A stretch of 64,000 nt of DNA from Streptomyces sp. NBC_01476 (GCF_036227265.1 NZ_CP109446.1:3605001-3669000); one strand, 5' to 3'; numbered from the stretch's first letter, positions 9,154 to 18,719 are shown. Notes: a model not told the origin generated them from the sequence alone. Translations and numbers: made by a program.

Positions 9154-10671
9154 TCACGGCCTGCGCAGCGCGTCCGCGGCATCGGCGCCGCCGGCCAGCT
9201 CGGTCTCCAGCAGCTGCTTGCCCAGCAGCTCGGGGTCGGGCAGGTCCATCGGGTACTCGCCGTCGAAGCAGGCCCGGCACAGGTCCGGCTTGGCGATGGT
9301 CGTCGCCTCGACCATGGCGTCCAGCGAGATGTACGCCAGCGAGTCGGCGCCCATCGAGATGCCGATCTCCTCCACGGTCATGCCGTTGGCGATCAGCTCG
9401 GCGCGGGTGGCGAAATCTATGCCGAAGAAGCACGGCCACTTCACCGGCGGTGAGGAGATCCGTACGTGCACCTCGGCCGCGCCCGCCTCGCGGAGCATCC
9501 GGACCAGGGCACGCTGGGTGTTGCCGCGGACGATGGAGTCGTCCACCACGACCAGGCGCTTGCCGCGGATGACTTCCTTGAGCGGATTGAGCTTGAGCCG
9601 GATGCCGAGCTGCCGGATGGTCTGCGAGGGCTGGATGAAGGTCCGGCCGACGTAGGAGTTCTTCACCAGGCCCGAGCCGTACGGGATGCCGCTGGCCTCG
9701 GCGTAGCCGACCGCGGCCGGGGTGCCGGACTCCGGGGTCGGTATCACCAGATCGGCCTCGACCGGGGCCTCCTTGGCCAGCCGGCGGCCCATCTCGACCC
9801 GGGAGAGGTAGACGTTGCGGCCCGCGATGTCGGTGTCGGGGCGGGCCAGGTAGACGTACTCGAAGACGCAGCCCTTGGGGCGGGCCTCGGCGAAGCGGCT
9901 GGTACGCAGGCCGTGCTCGTCGATGGCGACCAGTTCGCCCGGCTCGATCTCGCGGACGAAGCTGGCACCGCAGATGTCCAGGGCGGCGGTCTCCGAGGCG
10001 ACCACCCAGCCGCGCTCCAGGCGGCCGAGCACCAGCGGGCGGATGCCCTGCGGGTCACGGGCGGCGTAGAGGGTGTGCTCGTCCATGTAGACGAGGCTGA
10101 AGGCGCCCTTGACCAGCGGGAGGATCTTCATGGCGGCGGCTTCGACGGAGAGCGGGGAGCCGTCGGCGGCGACCTGGCCGGCCAGCAGGGCGGTGATCAG
10201 GTCGGTGTCATTGGTGGCCGCGACCTTGGTGGCCCGGCCCGGGGCCTGCGGCATTTCGGCGACCATCTCGGCGAGCTCGGTGGTGTTCACCAGGTTGCCG
10301 TTGTGGCCGAGGGCGATGGAGCCGTTGGCGGTGGCGCGGAAGGTGGGCTGCGCGTTCTCCCACACCGAGGCTCCGGTGGTGGAGTAGCGGGCGTGCCCGA
10401 CGGCGATGTGGCCGGTCAGGGAGCCGAGGGAGGTCTCGTCGAAGACCTGGGAAACCAGGCCCATGTCCTTGAAGACCAGGATCTGGGAGCCGTTGCTCAC
10501 TGCTATGCCCGCGGACTCCTGTCCACGGTGCTGCAGTGCGTACAGCCCGAAATAGGTGAGCTTGGCGACCTCTTCACCGGGGGCCCAGACACCGAAGACG
10601 CCACACGCGTCCTGGGGGCCCTTCTCACCGGGGAGCAGGTCGTGGCTGAGTCGTCCGTCACCACGAGGCAC
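9154..10671 (-). CDS. purF: Amidophosphoribosyltransferase
   Basis: PurF makes phosphoribosylamine from PRPP and glutamine, the committed step. The N-terminal Ntn glutaminase has its nucleophile in DACGVFG, after a short propeptide beginning PRGDGR. The PRPP-binding loop LVVVDDSIVRGNT is present. The cysteines near the end (DLCRACFDGEYP) fit an Fe-S type PurF. The GTG at 10671 (505 residues) matches the family start; an in-frame upstream extension to 10725 is not family-like. The hexamer TAGACT lies 7 nt before this GTG with no Shine-Dalgarno sequence, which points to a leaderless transcript (inference). Confidence 0.95.
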   Translation of the reverse strand: MPRGDGRLSHDLLPGEKGPQDACGVFGVWAPGEEVAKLTYFGLYALQHRGQESAGIAVSNGSQILVFKDMGLVSQVFDETSLGSLTGHIAVGHARYSTTGASVWENAQPTFRATANGSIALGHNGNLVNTTELAEMVAEMPQAPGRATKVAATNDTDLITALLAGQVAADGSPLSVEAAAMKILPLVKGAFSLVYMDEHTLYAARDPQGIRPLVLGRLERGWVVASETAALDICGASFVREIEPGELVAIDEHGLRTSRFAEARPKGCVFEYVYLARPDTDIAGRNVYLSRVEMGRRLAKEAPVEADLVIPTPESGTPAAVGYAEASGIPYGSGLVKNSYVGRTFIQPSQTIRQLGIRLKLNPLKEVIRGKRLVVVDDSIVRGNTQRALVRMLREAGAAEVHVRISSPPVKWPCFFGIDFATRAELIANGMTVEEIGISMGADSLAYISLDAMVEATTIAKPDLCRACFDGEYPMDLPDPELLGKQLLETELAGGADAADALRRP

Positions 10672-10919
10672 GTTGTCGAGTCTAGGGCAGGTTCGTCCAT
10701 CGGCCGAACGAGGGACACGGGACACGGATGGCTCTATGCGCGTAGCCCCTTGGGGGACAAGGCCGTGTGATGTACGCCGCCGGCCGGCCGGCGGCCGGCC
10801 GCGGGGGCGGATTCCGGGTCGCGGCGGCGCTTTCCGCGGCCGTGCGCCGGGGGTGGCGGAAACCCTGCGTCACCGGCCGCCGGGTCCTCGGCGCGGGTCC
10901 CGGGCTTCTCCGCGCGCCC

Positions 10920-11723
10920 TCACCCCATCACCGGCAGGTACGGCCCGAGGTCCGCCCGCTCACCGCTCGCCGCCACCTTCGCGGTGGCCACCGCCGCACT
11001 CCACGAGACGCGCCCGGTGGCCAGCCGGATCCAGGTCAGCGGGTCGGTCTCCACCACATTGGGCGGGGTGCCCCGGGTGTGCCGGGGCCCGGCCACGCAC
11101 TGCACGGCCGCGTACGGCGGGATCCGGACCTCCACGCTGTTCCCCGGCGCGCCGGCCGCGAGCGCGTCCGCCAGCAGCCGGACGACCGCGGCGAGCGCCT
11201 GCCGGTCCAGGGGTACGTCCACGCCGGTCGCCCGGGACAGGTCGTCGCTGTGCACCACCAGTTCCACCAGCCGGGTCACCGTGAAGTCCAGGGCCCGCAT
11301 GCCGTCGAACGGGTGGACGACGATCCGGTCGGGCCGCAGCGCCTCCTCCTGCTGGGCCGGCAGCAGCGCGGCCTCGGTGTCCAGGGCGTCGACCGGGTCC
11401 GCGGTCCGCCCGGCCTGCTCCCGGGTGGCGGCGTCCAGCCGGTCGGCGATCTGGGCGGTGGACCGCACCCAGGTGTCCAGGTCGGTGACCTTCGTGCCGG
11501 GCGGCGCGGGCTCCTCCGCGAGGGCCGAGCGCAGCGCGCCGACCTGCCGTACCAGGTGCACCACCAGCGTCCGCACGTCCCACCCCGGCAGCCCGCTGGA
11601 CGCGGCCCACTGCTCGGGCGTCAACTCCCGCACCGCGGCCTGCAGATGCCCGACCTGTGCGCCGAGCGCGGCCCAGGTCCTGGCGGGATCGTAGGTACGG
11701 GGGCGGCGGTTTCCTGCGGGCAT
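10920..11723 (-). CDS. Maleylpyruvate isomerase family mycothiol-dependent enzyme
   Basis: The 267-residue protein has an N-terminal DinB/MDMPI-like four-helix region (RTWAALGAQVGHLQAAVREL, then GWDVRTLVVHLVRQ) and a C-terminal SCP2-like/MDMPI C-terminal domain (VEVRIPPYAAVQCVAG, then WIRLATGRVSW). The family uses mycothiol, the actinobacterial thiol, for isomerisation or S-transfer; the substrate here is unknown. The histidine in VVHLVRQ fits the expected metal ligand. TAGGCT lies 7 nt before the ATG, again a leaderless layout. It is probably transcribed separately from purF, with a gap of about 250 bp. Confidence 0.8.
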   Translation of the reverse strand: MPAGNRRPRTYDPARTWAALGAQVGHLQAAVRELTPEQWAASSGLPGWDVRTLVVHLVRQVGALRSALAEEPAPPGTKVTDLDTWVRSTAQIADRLDAATREQAGRTADPVDALDTEAALLPAQQEEALRPDRIVVHPFDGMRALDFTVTRLVELVVHSDDLSRATGVDVPLDRQALAAVVRLLADALAAGAPGNSVEVRIPPYAAVQCVAGPRHTRGTPPNVVETDPLTWIRLATGRVSWSAAVATAKVAASGERADLGPYLPVMG

Positions 11724-11790
11724 GCGCCGGAGCCTATCCCGCCGGGCAGCCGGGGGGCCGCAACGCGATACGGCCCCCGCGGCCGGTGCG

Positions 11791-11994
11791 TCAGGCCTGG
11801 CGCGGGCGCTCGAAGGTCAGCAGCAGACCCTCGACGGCGCCGGGACCGATCCGGCCCTTCACGTCGCCCCCGGTGATCTCCTTCAGCTGCCAGCCGTCCT
11901 CGGCGTGCTTGTTGAGCGTCTTCTCCAGCTTGCCGCTGTCCAGGGCATCGCCGATCAGCGCTTCCCGGAAAGTGACGACCTTGTACTCGTACAT
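11791..11994 (-). CDS. DUF4177 domain protein
   Basis: The 67-residue protein has the DUF4177 pattern: a start of the type MYEYKVVTFRE, then LEKTLNKHAEDGWQLKEI and a closing beta strand GLLLTFERP. The family is small, soluble and of unknown role. A second, shorter DUF4177 protein is encoded at 45085-45246. It lies 67 bp upstream of the MDMPI-type gene in the same direction. Confidence 0.85.
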   Translation of the reverse strand: MYEYKVVTFREALIGDALDSGKLEKTLNKHAEDGWQLKEITGGDVKGRIGPGAVEGLLLTFERPRQA

Positions 11995-12046
11995 GCGTGA
12001 AGTCCCTCGCTTTGCGTGTTCCTACGGTTGTCCGCCGGCCCACAGG

Positions 12047-12076
12047 TCCGCTGATCCGCTGATCCGCTGATCCGCT
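12047..12076. repeat. 8-bp microsatellite (TCCGCTGA x3.75)
   Basis: Three full copies and one partial copy of TCCGCTGA lie in the gap between the caspase-like gene and the DUF4177 gene. Confidence 0.9.
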
Positions 12077-12133
12077 TCTCGGCTTGTCCGGTGAGCGTCC
12101 GGGGACAGCCAACCATGTTTGGCCCGGCGGCGG

Positions 12134-14701
12134 TCAGCGGTCGGGGGAGGCCGGCTGCCGCGCCCCGGACAGCCGGGTCAGCCGTGCCCTGCGCTCCGGG
12201 CCGAGAGACGTGAAGTGGCCTACCGCGTAAGCGGCGTACTCCTCCAGGCCCGCTTCGTGGATCATCGTGATCACGGTGGCGACGGAGTCCGGGAACTGGT
12301 CAGGGATGCCATGGATCAGTTCGCGCGCCGGGTCGTCCAGGTCGTGCCCGCGCAGGGCGGCCAGCCACGCGACCGTGCCGGCGAAGGTCAGCCGGCCGGC
12401 CATCCTCCGCAGCGCCCGCCCGACCTGGGCCTGGCAGCCGGCCGCGCACAGGGCGGCCGCGGTGTACGCGGCCGACCCGATGTCCCCGGACCCGGCGCTC
12501 AGCAGGCCGCGCACCTCGGTGGCCGTCGGTGCGGTGGCCGTGGCCTCCCCGTCCTCCCTGCCGGTGGCCGCCAGCAAGGCCGCCAGGACGGCGCCTTCCG
12601 CGGGGAGGTGCTCCCTGAGCACGGCGACCCGGCCGACGGCCCGGGTCCGGTCGGTCCGCACCAGATGGGCGAGGAGGACGGCCAGGCTCTTCGGGGTGTC
12701 GGCGAGGCGCAGTTCCCGCAGGGCCGCGACGAAGTCCTCGTCGCTGTCGAGGGCCGGCAGCGCGCTGAAGAACGCCTCGCCGTCACCGTGGCCGGGTACG
12801 GAGTCCAGGATCGCCAGCCGCGCGCCGACCGAGCGCTGCGCGACCGCGGCCAGCAGTGCCTTCGCGTCCCGGTTCCACCGGTGTTCCTCGAACCACCGCA
12901 CCAGCCGGGCGACGTCCGTGGTGGACCGGCCGGCGGCGTCGGTGACCAGCCGGCCCGCGTCGACCGGGCGGCCCATGTCCCGCAGCGCCGCCATCAGCCG
13001 GGGTGTCGTCCCGACCGGGGCCGCGAGGGCGGCGGCCCGCACCAGGTCGGGCACCGCGCTGTCGCGGCCCGTCTCCCGCAGGAGATCGGCCAGTTCGGTC
13101 ACCCCGTCGGGGGACAGCGTCCCGGCGGCCACCCGCAGCACCGTCAGCGCGCGCCCGTCCATCCCCGCGGCCCACAGCGCCCCGCAGAGCGCGGCCAGGT
13201 CCCGCGGTGCCACCGCCTCCCGCACCGCGGCGGTCATGATCAGGTCCGCGCCGTCCGACCCGGCCTCCTCGAACGCCCGCACCACACGGACCAGTTCACC
13301 AGCAGGCCGCCGTACGACGTGGTCCGCGGCCTGTACGTACAGGTCGAGCGCCTTGTCCCGCCAGCCCATCGCCAGCAGCGCGTCCGCCAGCCGCACGGTC
13401 TCCGGCCCAGACCCCGCGGCGCGCAGGACGGCGAGGTCGGCGTCCTCGTCGAGGCCGGCCGACCGCAGCGCTCCGACCAGGGCCAGGATCTCCTCGGTCC
13501 CCCGCGCCGCGGCCTCCGCGGCACCGATCAGCCGGACCGCCTCGTCGTCGTGGCCGATCGCCCGCAACGCCGCGATGGTGTGGGCCACTTCGTGCGGATC
13601 GCCACGGACGACGTGCGCCAGCAGGTCGTCGGTGATCGCCTCGGTGCCGTCCAGCGAGTACAGCGCCTCGACGCAGGCGGCGATCGTCCGTGGTCCCCGC
13701 GTGACCATCGAGGCGAGCACGAGGACGGCGTCGTCCCCGTGCTCCTCCGCGCTCAACCGGGCGATGACGGCGGCGACTTCCTGGGCGGGCCGCTGCCGGC
13801 CGACCGCGGTCAGGAGTACCCGGGCGGAGTCGGACCTGCCGGCGGCACGCAGCCGTTCGGCGTGGGCCACGACCTCCCGCGGCCGGCCCCAGAGCATCGG
13901 CCGCAGCTCCCCTGGCACCTGCGGAGCGCCGGGTGCGGTCACGGGACGTGCCGGGGCCTGGTGACGGTTCCGTGCGAAGGCCAGTGTGCGGCCCGAGTTG
14001 CTGAGCCGCTGCTGCGGCAACGGCCTTCCCTTGGCGCGCAGTTCGGAGTGCAGCCGGTCGTAGATGCCGGTCACCTCGATGAGCGGGCCGCCGCCGGGTA
14101 CGCCGTCCTCCAGCAGCCGGATCAGCTCCCCGGTGAACGCGGTGTACGGCTCCCCCGGCGGGGCCAGTGCCTGCCGGGTCGCCGCACTCGCGGTCAGCAG
14201 GTACGACCCGGCGATCCTGGCCTGCTCGGCGAGTTCCAGCGTTCCGCTCATCCCGCCGGTCATCGCCCGGCCGCTGTAGCAGCAGTCGAGGATCATCACC
14301 CGGTTCGCCTGCCGGGCGCCGCTGAGCACCTCCCGCCGCACCGAGGTGAAGTCCACCGAGGTGTAGGGGCGGCGCAGATCCGTACCGGGCAGCGACAGCA
14401 GCAGGTCGTCCCCGTCGGTCAGCCCGTGCCCGGCGTAGTAGACGAGCAGCGTGTCCTGTGCCCGCCCGGCCGCCTCGTGGATCGCGTCCAGCACCTCGGT
14501 GGGGGACGCCGGCTCGGGCACCTGGACGCAGTGGCCGGCCGGGAGCCCCCACACCGAGGGGTCGGTCAGCAACTCCCCCAGCCGGGCGAGGTTGTTGGTG
14601 ACCGCCGGCAGGTCGTCGAGGCCGGGGTCGGTGTAGGCCGAGACACCGATCAGGACGGCACAGGAGCGGGCCGGGTCGGCGAGTTCCCTGGCTGTTTCCA
14701 C
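12134..14701 (-). CDS. Caspase-like (peptidase C14) protein with helical-repeat C-terminus
   Basis: The protein has 855 residues. The N-terminal caspase/metacaspase fold runs over residues 12-230: strand CAVLIGVSAY, catalytic His92 in LVYYAGHG and catalytic Cys141 in MILDCCYSG, so the dyad is intact. The next 600 residues are Ala/Leu/Arg-rich helical repeats in TPR/HEAT style (many units of the type LADALLAMGWRDKALDLYVQA), probably a sensor or scaffold. No signal peptide or membrane segment is seen. The GTG at 14701 lies 2 nt after the stop of the EACC1-like gene, so the two are translationally coupled. In such pairs the protease is a candidate effector of a conflict or cell-death system; its substrate cannot be read from sequence. 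Confidence 0.85.
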   Translation of the reverse strand: METARELADPARSCAVLIGVSAYTDPGLDDLPAVTNNLARLGELLTDPSVWGLPAGHCVQVPEPASPTEVLDAIHEAAGRAQDTLLVYYAGHGLTDGDDLLLSLPGTDLRRPYTSVDFTSVRREVLSGARQANRVMILDCCYSGRAMTGGMSGTLELAEQARIAGSYLLTASAATRQALAPPGEPYTAFTGELIRLLEDGVPGGGPLIEVTGIYDRLHSELRAKGRPLPQQRLSNSGRTLAFARNRHQAPARPVTAPGAPQVPGELRPMLWGRPREVVAHAERLRAAGRSDSARVLLTAVGRQRPAQEVAAVIARLSAEEHGDDAVLVLASMVTRGPRTIAACVEALYSLDGTEAITDDLLAHVVRGDPHEVAHTIAALRAIGHDDEAVRLIGAAEAAARGTEEILALVGALRSAGLDEDADLAVLRAAGSGPETVRLADALLAMGWRDKALDLYVQAADHVVRRPAGELVRVVRAFEEAGSDGADLIMTAAVREAVAPRDLAALCGALWAAGMDGRALTVLRVAAGTLSPDGVTELADLLRETGRDSAVPDLVRAAALAAPVGTTPRLMAALRDMGRPVDAGRLVTDAAGRSTTDVARLVRWFEEHRWNRDAKALLAAVAQRSVGARLAILDSVPGHGDGEAFFSALPALDSDEDFVAALRELRLADTPKSLAVLLAHLVRTDRTRAVGRVAVLREHLPAEGAVLAALLAATGREDGEATATAPTATEVRGLLSAGSGDIGSAAYTAAALCAAGCQAQVGRALRRMAGRLTFAGTVAWLAALRGHDLDDPARELIHGIPDQFPDSVATVITMIHEAGLEEYAAYAVGHFTSLGPERRARLTRLSGARQPASPDR

Positions 14702-14703
14702 GG

Positions 14704-15120
14704 CTACGGCTCTTCGGGCGGCGGGAGTTGATCCGGCGCGGCGCCCGCGGTGGGCCCGGGAGCGGCGTCCGGGGCCGGCTCCGGGGCCGACAGGAAGGCC
14801 ATCAGCCGGCGTACGGACTCCTCCGAGCCGTCGTCCACCGCGACGGACAGCCCGTCCGAGGGGCGGGTGAAGGTGAACCTGGCACCTCCGGAGGAGTTCC
14901 GGGCGCGACGCCAATTGGCGTACAGCATGCCGAGGTTGGTGAGGGCCACCGCGTGGGTGAGCACGAGGTCGATGACGGCGACGGCTCCCATCGACCCACC
15001 CGAGGTCCGGGAGACTAACCGCATCTCCTCGGGACCGTCCTCGTCCTGCCGCAGCCAGCGGTGGAAATCGGCGATCTCGTCCTGGCCATCGGCACCGACC
15101 GCCCGGATCTGCAGCCTCAT
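14704..15120 (-). CDS. EACC1-like protein (effector-associated constant component 1)
   Basis: The 138-residue protein begins MRLQIRAVGADGQDEIADFH. It has a WLRQDED segment, a central MGAVAVIDLVLTHAVALTNL helix and a C-terminal beta part (ARFTFTRPSDGLSVAVDDG). This order (short ferredoxin-like start, WLR, MGA hydrophobic helix, W-x-R-x-R, beta end) matches what I know of EACC1, the constant partner of caspase- and trypsin-like effectors in actinobacterial conflict systems. The final 25 residues are Pro/Ala-rich. The ATG has a GGTGGGGG site. It is the first gene of the pair with the caspase-like gene, and the purL terminator lies upstream, so the pair probably has its own promoter. Confidence 0.75.
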   Translation of the reverse strand: MRLQIRAVGADGQDEIADFHRWLRQDEDGPEEMRLVSRTSGGSMGAVAVIDLVLTHAVALTNLGMLYANWRRARNSSGGARFTFTRPSDGLSVAVDDGSEESVRRLMAFLSAPEPAPDAAPGPTAGAAPDQLPPPEEP

Positions 15121-15274
15121 CCGGCCCCCACCCGTGTCGAGTACGCCGCCCGCGAGGCGGAGTTGTACCGGATCGTGCCACAGGCCGCCGCGGCGGGACG
15201 GCGGTTTGCCCACACCCCTCGCATCGGCGGGGACGGGGGGCTCGCCGCCACTGGTTACGGCGGTACAAAGCCGT

Positions 15275-15315
15275 CGGAAGGGCGCCCCCGAACGGTCACC
15301 GGGGACGCCCTTCCG
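15275..15315 (-). terminator. Terminator after purL
   Basis: CGGAAGGGCG-CCCC pairs with GGGG-CGCCCTTCCG, with one bulged base, in the gap between the purL stop (15332) and the EACC1-like start (15120). It isolates the pur operon from the caspase unit. Confidence 0.7.
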
Positions 15316-15331
15316 TTCGTACGGGCGGGAC

Positions 15332-17581
15332 TCAGGCCAGCAGCGCCGGGATCGTCTCCTCGTGCGCGGCCCGCACCTCCGCCAGCGGCAGCGTGAACTC
15401 GCCCTGGACCTCCACCGCGTCACCGTCGATCACACCGATCCGGGTGGCCGGCAGGCCCCGCGCACCGCACATGTCGGTGAAGCGGAGCTCCTCGGAGCGC
15501 GGGACGGCGACGATCGCCCGGCCCGCGGACTCGGAGAAGAGGAAGGTGAAGGCGTCCAGACCGTCCGGCACCACCAGCCGCGCGCCGAGCCCGCCGCGCA
15601 GGCAGGACTCGGCGACCGCCTGGAGCAGGCCGCCGTCCGACAGGTCGTGGGCGGCGTCGATCATGCCGTCCCTGGAGGCGGAGATCAGGATCTCGCCGAG
15701 CAGCTTCTCCCGGTCCAGGTCCACCGCCGGCGGCAGCCCGCCGAGGTGGTCGTGCACGATCTGGGACCAGACCGAGCCGCCGAACTCCTCACGGGTGTCA
15801 CCGAGCAGATAGAGCAGCTGGCCCTCGTCCGTGAAGGCCATCGGGGTCCGGCGGGCGACGTCGTCGATCACACCGAGCACGGCGACGACGGGCGTCGGGT
15901 GGATCGCCGCCTCACCGGTCTGGTTGTAGAGCGAGACATTGCCGCCGGTGACCGGGGTGCCGAGCGCCAGGCAGCCGTCGGCGAGCCCGCGGATCGCCTC
16001 CACGAACTGCCACATGACGTCCGGGTCCTCGGGCGAACCGAAGTTCAGGCAGTCCGAGATCGCCAGCGGCTTCGCCCCGGTGGCGGCGACATTGCGGTAC
16101 GCCTCGGCCAGCGCGAGCTGTGCCCCGGTGTACGGGTCGAGCTTGGTGTACCGGCCGTTGCCGTCGGTGGCGATGGCCACCCCGAGCCCGGTCTCCTCGT
16201 TGACCCGGATCATGCCCGCGTCCTCGGGCTGCGCCAGCACGGTGTTGCCCTGCACGAAGCGGTCGTACTGGTCGGTGACCCACGCCTTCGAGGCCAGATT
16301 CGGCGACGACAGCACCGCGAGCGCCTGCGCCCGCAGCTCGGCGGCGCCGGCCGGCCGGGCCAGCCTGCCCGCGTCGTCGGCCTGCAGCGCGTCCTGCCAC
16401 GACGGGCGGGCGTAGGGGCGCTGGTAGGTCGGCCCCTCGTGTGCCACGGTCCGCGGGTCGACGTCCACGATCATCTCGCCGTGCCAGAAGATCTCCAGCC
16501 GGTCCCCGTCGGTGACCTCACCGACGACGGTGGCGATGACGTCCCACTTCTCACAGATCTCCAGGAACCGCTCGACCTTCGCCGGCTCGACGACGGCGCA
16601 CATCCGCTCCTGCGACTCGCTCATGAGGATCTCCTCGGGCGAGAGCGTGGAGTCGCGCAGCGGTACGTCGTCCAGTGCGACCCGCATGCCGCCGGAGCCG
16701 TTGGAGGCCAGTTCGCTCGTCGCGCAGGACAGGCCCGCGGCGCCGAGGTCCTGGATGCCGACGACCAGTTTCTCGGCGAACGCCTCCAGGGTGCACTCAA
16801 TGAGCAGCTTCTCCTGGAACGGGTCGCCGACCTGGACCGCGGGGCGCTTCGACGGCTTGGTCGCGTCAAAGGTCTCGGAGGCCAGGATCGAGGCGCCGCC
16901 GATGCCGTCGCCGCCGGTCCGCGCACCGTAGAGGATGACCTTGTTGCCGGTGCCGGATGCCTTGGCGAGGTGGATGTCCTCGTGCCGCATCACCCCGATG
17001 GCGCCCGCGTTGACCAGCGGGTTGCCCTGATAGCAGGCGTCGAAGACCAGCTCGCCGCCGATGTTCGGCAGGCCGAGGCAGTTGCCGTAGCCGCCGATGC
17101 CGGCCACCACACCGGGCAGCACCCGCTTGGTGTCGGCGTGGTCGGCCGCGCCCATCCGCAGCGGGTCCACGACCGCGACCGGCCGGGCGCCCATCGCGAT
17201 GATGTCGCGGACGATGCCGCCGACGCCGGTGGCCGCGCCCTGGTAGGGCTCCACGAAGGAGGGGTGGTTGTGCGACTCGACCTTGAAGGTGACCGCGTAG
17301 CCCTGGCCGACGTCGACCACGCCCGCGTTCTCGCCGATGCCGACGAGCATCGCGTCGCTCTGCGGGGCCTTCTCGCCGAACTGCTTGAGGTGCACCTTGC
17401 TCGACTTGTACGAGCAGTGCTCGGACCACATCACGGAGTACATCGCCAGCTCGGCGCCGGTCGGCCGGCGGCCCAGGATCTCCCGGACCCGCAGGTACTC
17501 GTCCTCCTTGAGGCCGAGCTCCTTCCACGGCTGAGGCGCCTCGGGCGTCTGTTCGGCGTTCTTGACAGTGTCGAGGGTCAC
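15332..17581 (-). CDS. purL: FGAM synthase subunit PurL
   Basis: The small-type PurL (749 residues) is the synthetase subunit that converts FGAR to FGAM with ammonia from PurQ, in a PurLQS complex. Visible marks include [20 protein letters not shown] (the catalytic HCSYKS region), [33 protein letters not shown] and HDLSDGGL. The GTG at 17581 has GGAG 9 nt upstream. The DNA around this start is triplicated (see the 89-bp repeat), so two extra copies of the same ribosome site and GTG stand upstream. Confidence 0.96.
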   Translation of the reverse strand: MTLDTVKNAEQTPEAPQPWKELGLKEDEYLRVREILGRRPTGAELAMYSVMWSEHCSYKSSKVHLKQFGEKAPQSDAMLVGIGENAGVVDVGQGYAVTFKVESHNHPSFVEPYQGAATGVGGIVRDIIAMGARPVAVVDPLRMGAADHADTKRVLPGVVAGIGGYGNCLGLPNIGGELVFDACYQGNPLVNAGAIGVMRHEDIHLAKASGTGNKVILYGARTGGDGIGGASILASETFDATKPSKRPAVQVGDPFQEKLLIECTLEAFAEKLVVGIQDLGAAGLSCATSELASNGSGGMRVALDDVPLRDSTLSPEEILMSESQERMCAVVEPAKVERFLEICEKWDVIATVVGEVTDGDRLEIFWHGEMIVDVDPRTVAHEGPTYQRPYARPSWQDALQADDAGRLARPAGAAELRAQALAVLSSPNLASKAWVTDQYDRFVQGNTVLAQPEDAGMIRVNEETGLGVAIATDGNGRYTKLDPYTGAQLALAEAYRNVAATGAKPLAISDCLNFGSPEDPDVMWQFVEAIRGLADGCLALGTPVTGGNVSLYNQTGEAAIHPTPVVAVLGVIDDVARRTPMAFTDEGQLLYLLGDTREEFGGSVWSQIVHDHLGGLPPAVDLDREKLLGEILISASRDGMIDAAHDLSDGGLLQAVAESCLRGGLGARLVVPDGLDAFTFLFSESAGRAIVAVPRSEELRFTDMCGARGLPATRIGVIDGDAVEVQGEFTLPLAEVRAAHEETIPALLA

Positions 17582-17670
17582 GCTCGGTCGCTCCTTCGCG
17601 CGATGCGGTTCAGATATCGCAGGCCAAGGCGCTCACTCGCGTCCTCGGCCGTTCCGGCGTCGAGGGTCAC
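17578..17670 (-). CDS. Leader mini-ORF 2 before purL (30 aa)
   Basis: This encodes the same peptide as mini-ORF 1, from the second repeat copy. Its TGA overlaps the true purL GTG (GTGA), so ribosomes ending here could restart on purL. Confidence 0.35.
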   Translation of the reverse strand: MTLDAGTAEDASERLGLRYLNRIARRSDRA

Positions 17671-17759
17671 GCTCGGTCGCTCCTTCGCGCGATGCGGTTC
17701 AGATATCGCAGGCCAAGGCGCTCACTCGCGTCCTCGGCCGTTCCGGCGTCGAGGGTCAC
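17667..17759 (-). CDS. Leader mini-ORF 1 before purL (30 aa)
   Basis: From the outermost GTG (with its GGAG site) a frame of 30 codons opens, [16 protein letters not shown] onwards and ending RRSDRA, and stops with a TGA that overlaps the next GTG as GTGA. It exists only because of the 89-bp duplication. Translation is plausible but unproven. Confidence 0.35.
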   Translation of the reverse strand: MTLDAGTAEDASERLGLRYLNRIARRSDRA

Positions 17760-17772
17760 GCTCGGTCGCTCC

Positions 17773-18477
17773 TCACGCGTTGACCAGCTTCTTGAGTACC
17801 GAGGTGAAGAAACCCAGGCCGTCGGTGCGGCCGGTGCCGATCAGCGGCTCGACCGCGTGCTCGGGGTGCGGCATCAGGCCGACGACGTTGCCGGCCGCGT
17901 TGCTGATGCCGGCGATGTCGCGCAGCGAGCCGTTCGGGTTGCCGTACCCGTCGGCGGCCGGGCCGCCGGTGAGGTAGCGGAAGACGATCCGGCCCTCGGC
18001 CTCCAGCTCGTCCAGGGTGCGCTCGTCGGCGGTGTAGCGGCCATCGATGTTCTTCAGCGGGATCGAGATCTCCTGCCCGGCCGCGAAGTCGGCGGTCCAG
18101 GCGGTTCCGCTGGATTCCACCCGCAGTTTCTGGTCCCGGCAGACGAAGTGCAGCTCGTTGTTGCGGAGCATGCCGCCCGGCAGCAGATGCGCCTCGGTCA
18201 GCACCTGGAACCCGTTGCAGATGCCAAGGACAGGCATTCCGGCGTTGGCCTGGGCGATGATCGTTTCCATGACCGGCGAGAAACGGGAGATGGCCCCGGC
18301 CCGCAGATAGTCGCCGTAACTGAACCCGCCCGGCAGAACCACCGCGTCGACCTGCTTGAGGTCCTTGTCGCGGTGCCACAGCGGTACGGCTTCGGCGCCG
18401 GCCACCCGCACGGCCCGCTGGGTGTCGCGGTCGTCCAGGGTCCCGGGGAATGTGACGACACCAATGCGTGCAGTCAC
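17773..18477 (-). CDS. purQ: FGAM synthase glutaminase subunit PurQ
   Basis: The 234-residue class I glutamine amidotransferase feeds ammonia to PurL. The nucleophile elbow is GICNGFQVL and the catalytic His-Glu is in [11 protein letters not shown]; the N-terminal strand [15 protein letters not shown] and the [17 protein letters not shown] segment are typical. The GTG at 18477 overlaps the purS stop as GTGA, so the two are coupled. In an undisturbed operon the purQ-purL gap would be only 13 nt; here the 89-bp repeat makes it 191 nt. Confidence 0.96.
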   Translation of the reverse strand: MTARIGVVTFPGTLDDRDTQRAVRVAGAEAVPLWHRDKDLKQVDAVVLPGGFSYGDYLRAGAISRFSPVMETIIAQANAGMPVLGICNGFQVLTEAHLLPGGMLRNNELHFVCRDQKLRVESSGTAWTADFAAGQEISIPLKNIDGRYTADERTLDELEAEGRIVFRYLTGGPAADGYGNPNGSLRDIAGISNAAGNVVGLMPHPEHAVEPLIGTGRTDGLGFFTSVLKKLVNA

Positions 18478-18719
18478 GACTCCACCTTTACTGTGAAGTC
18501 CTCGATCACGGTGTTGGCGAGAAACGTTTCCGCCATCTCCCGAATGCGGGCCAGCGCTGTGTCGTCGACCGGACCGTCGACCTCCAGTTCAAAGCGCTTT
18601 CCCTGTCGTACGTCGGAGATCCCGTCGAAGCCCAGCCGCGGCAGTGCGCGCTGCACCGCCTGGCCCTGGGGGTCGAGGATCTCCGGCTTGAGCATGACGT
18701 CGACTACGACGCGTGCCAC
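18474..18719 (-). CDS. purS: FGAM synthase subunit PurS
   Basis: The 81-residue PurS is the small subunit that docks PurQ on PurL. The sequence [20 protein letters not shown], then [20 protein letters not shown], and [10 protein letters not shown] is diagnostic. The GTG at 18719 is preferred because it gives the family start and has GGGAG 5 nt upstream; a GTG at 18725 is also in frame. It is the first gene of purS-purQ-purL. Confidence 0.93.
   Translation of the reverse strand: MARVVVDVMLKPEILDPQGQAVQRALPRLGFDGISDVRQGKRFELEVDGPVDDTALARIREMAETFLANTVIEDFTVKVES

Larger units (their letters stand above)
17571..17773 (-). repeat. 89-bp perfect tandem duplication over purL start region
   Basis: Copies at 17571-17659 and 17660-17748 are identical over 89 bp, and a 25-bp third start follows at 17749-17773. 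Read on the minus strand, each unit ends with the purL ribosome site (GGAGCGACCGAGC) plus GTG and the codons for T-L-D. Only the innermost copy continues into PurL. The outermost copy begins right at the purQ stop. Confidence 0.95.

Noticed and set aside
12119..14731. Long plus-strand open frame opposite the caspase-like gene
   Set aside because: It is a GC-bias shadow: Gly/Arg/Gln-rich, no domain, and the minus strand has an intact catalytic dyad.
15121..15268. In-frame extension of the caspase-like gene through the EACC1 region
   Set aside because: The extended frame reads EACC1 DNA out of frame and is Arg/Gly-rich; the GTG at 14701 fits the caspase fold and coupling.
14750..17977. 1075-codon plus-strand frame opposite purL
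   Set aside because: It is the antisense shadow of purL and runs through the 89-bp repeats without protein-like composition.
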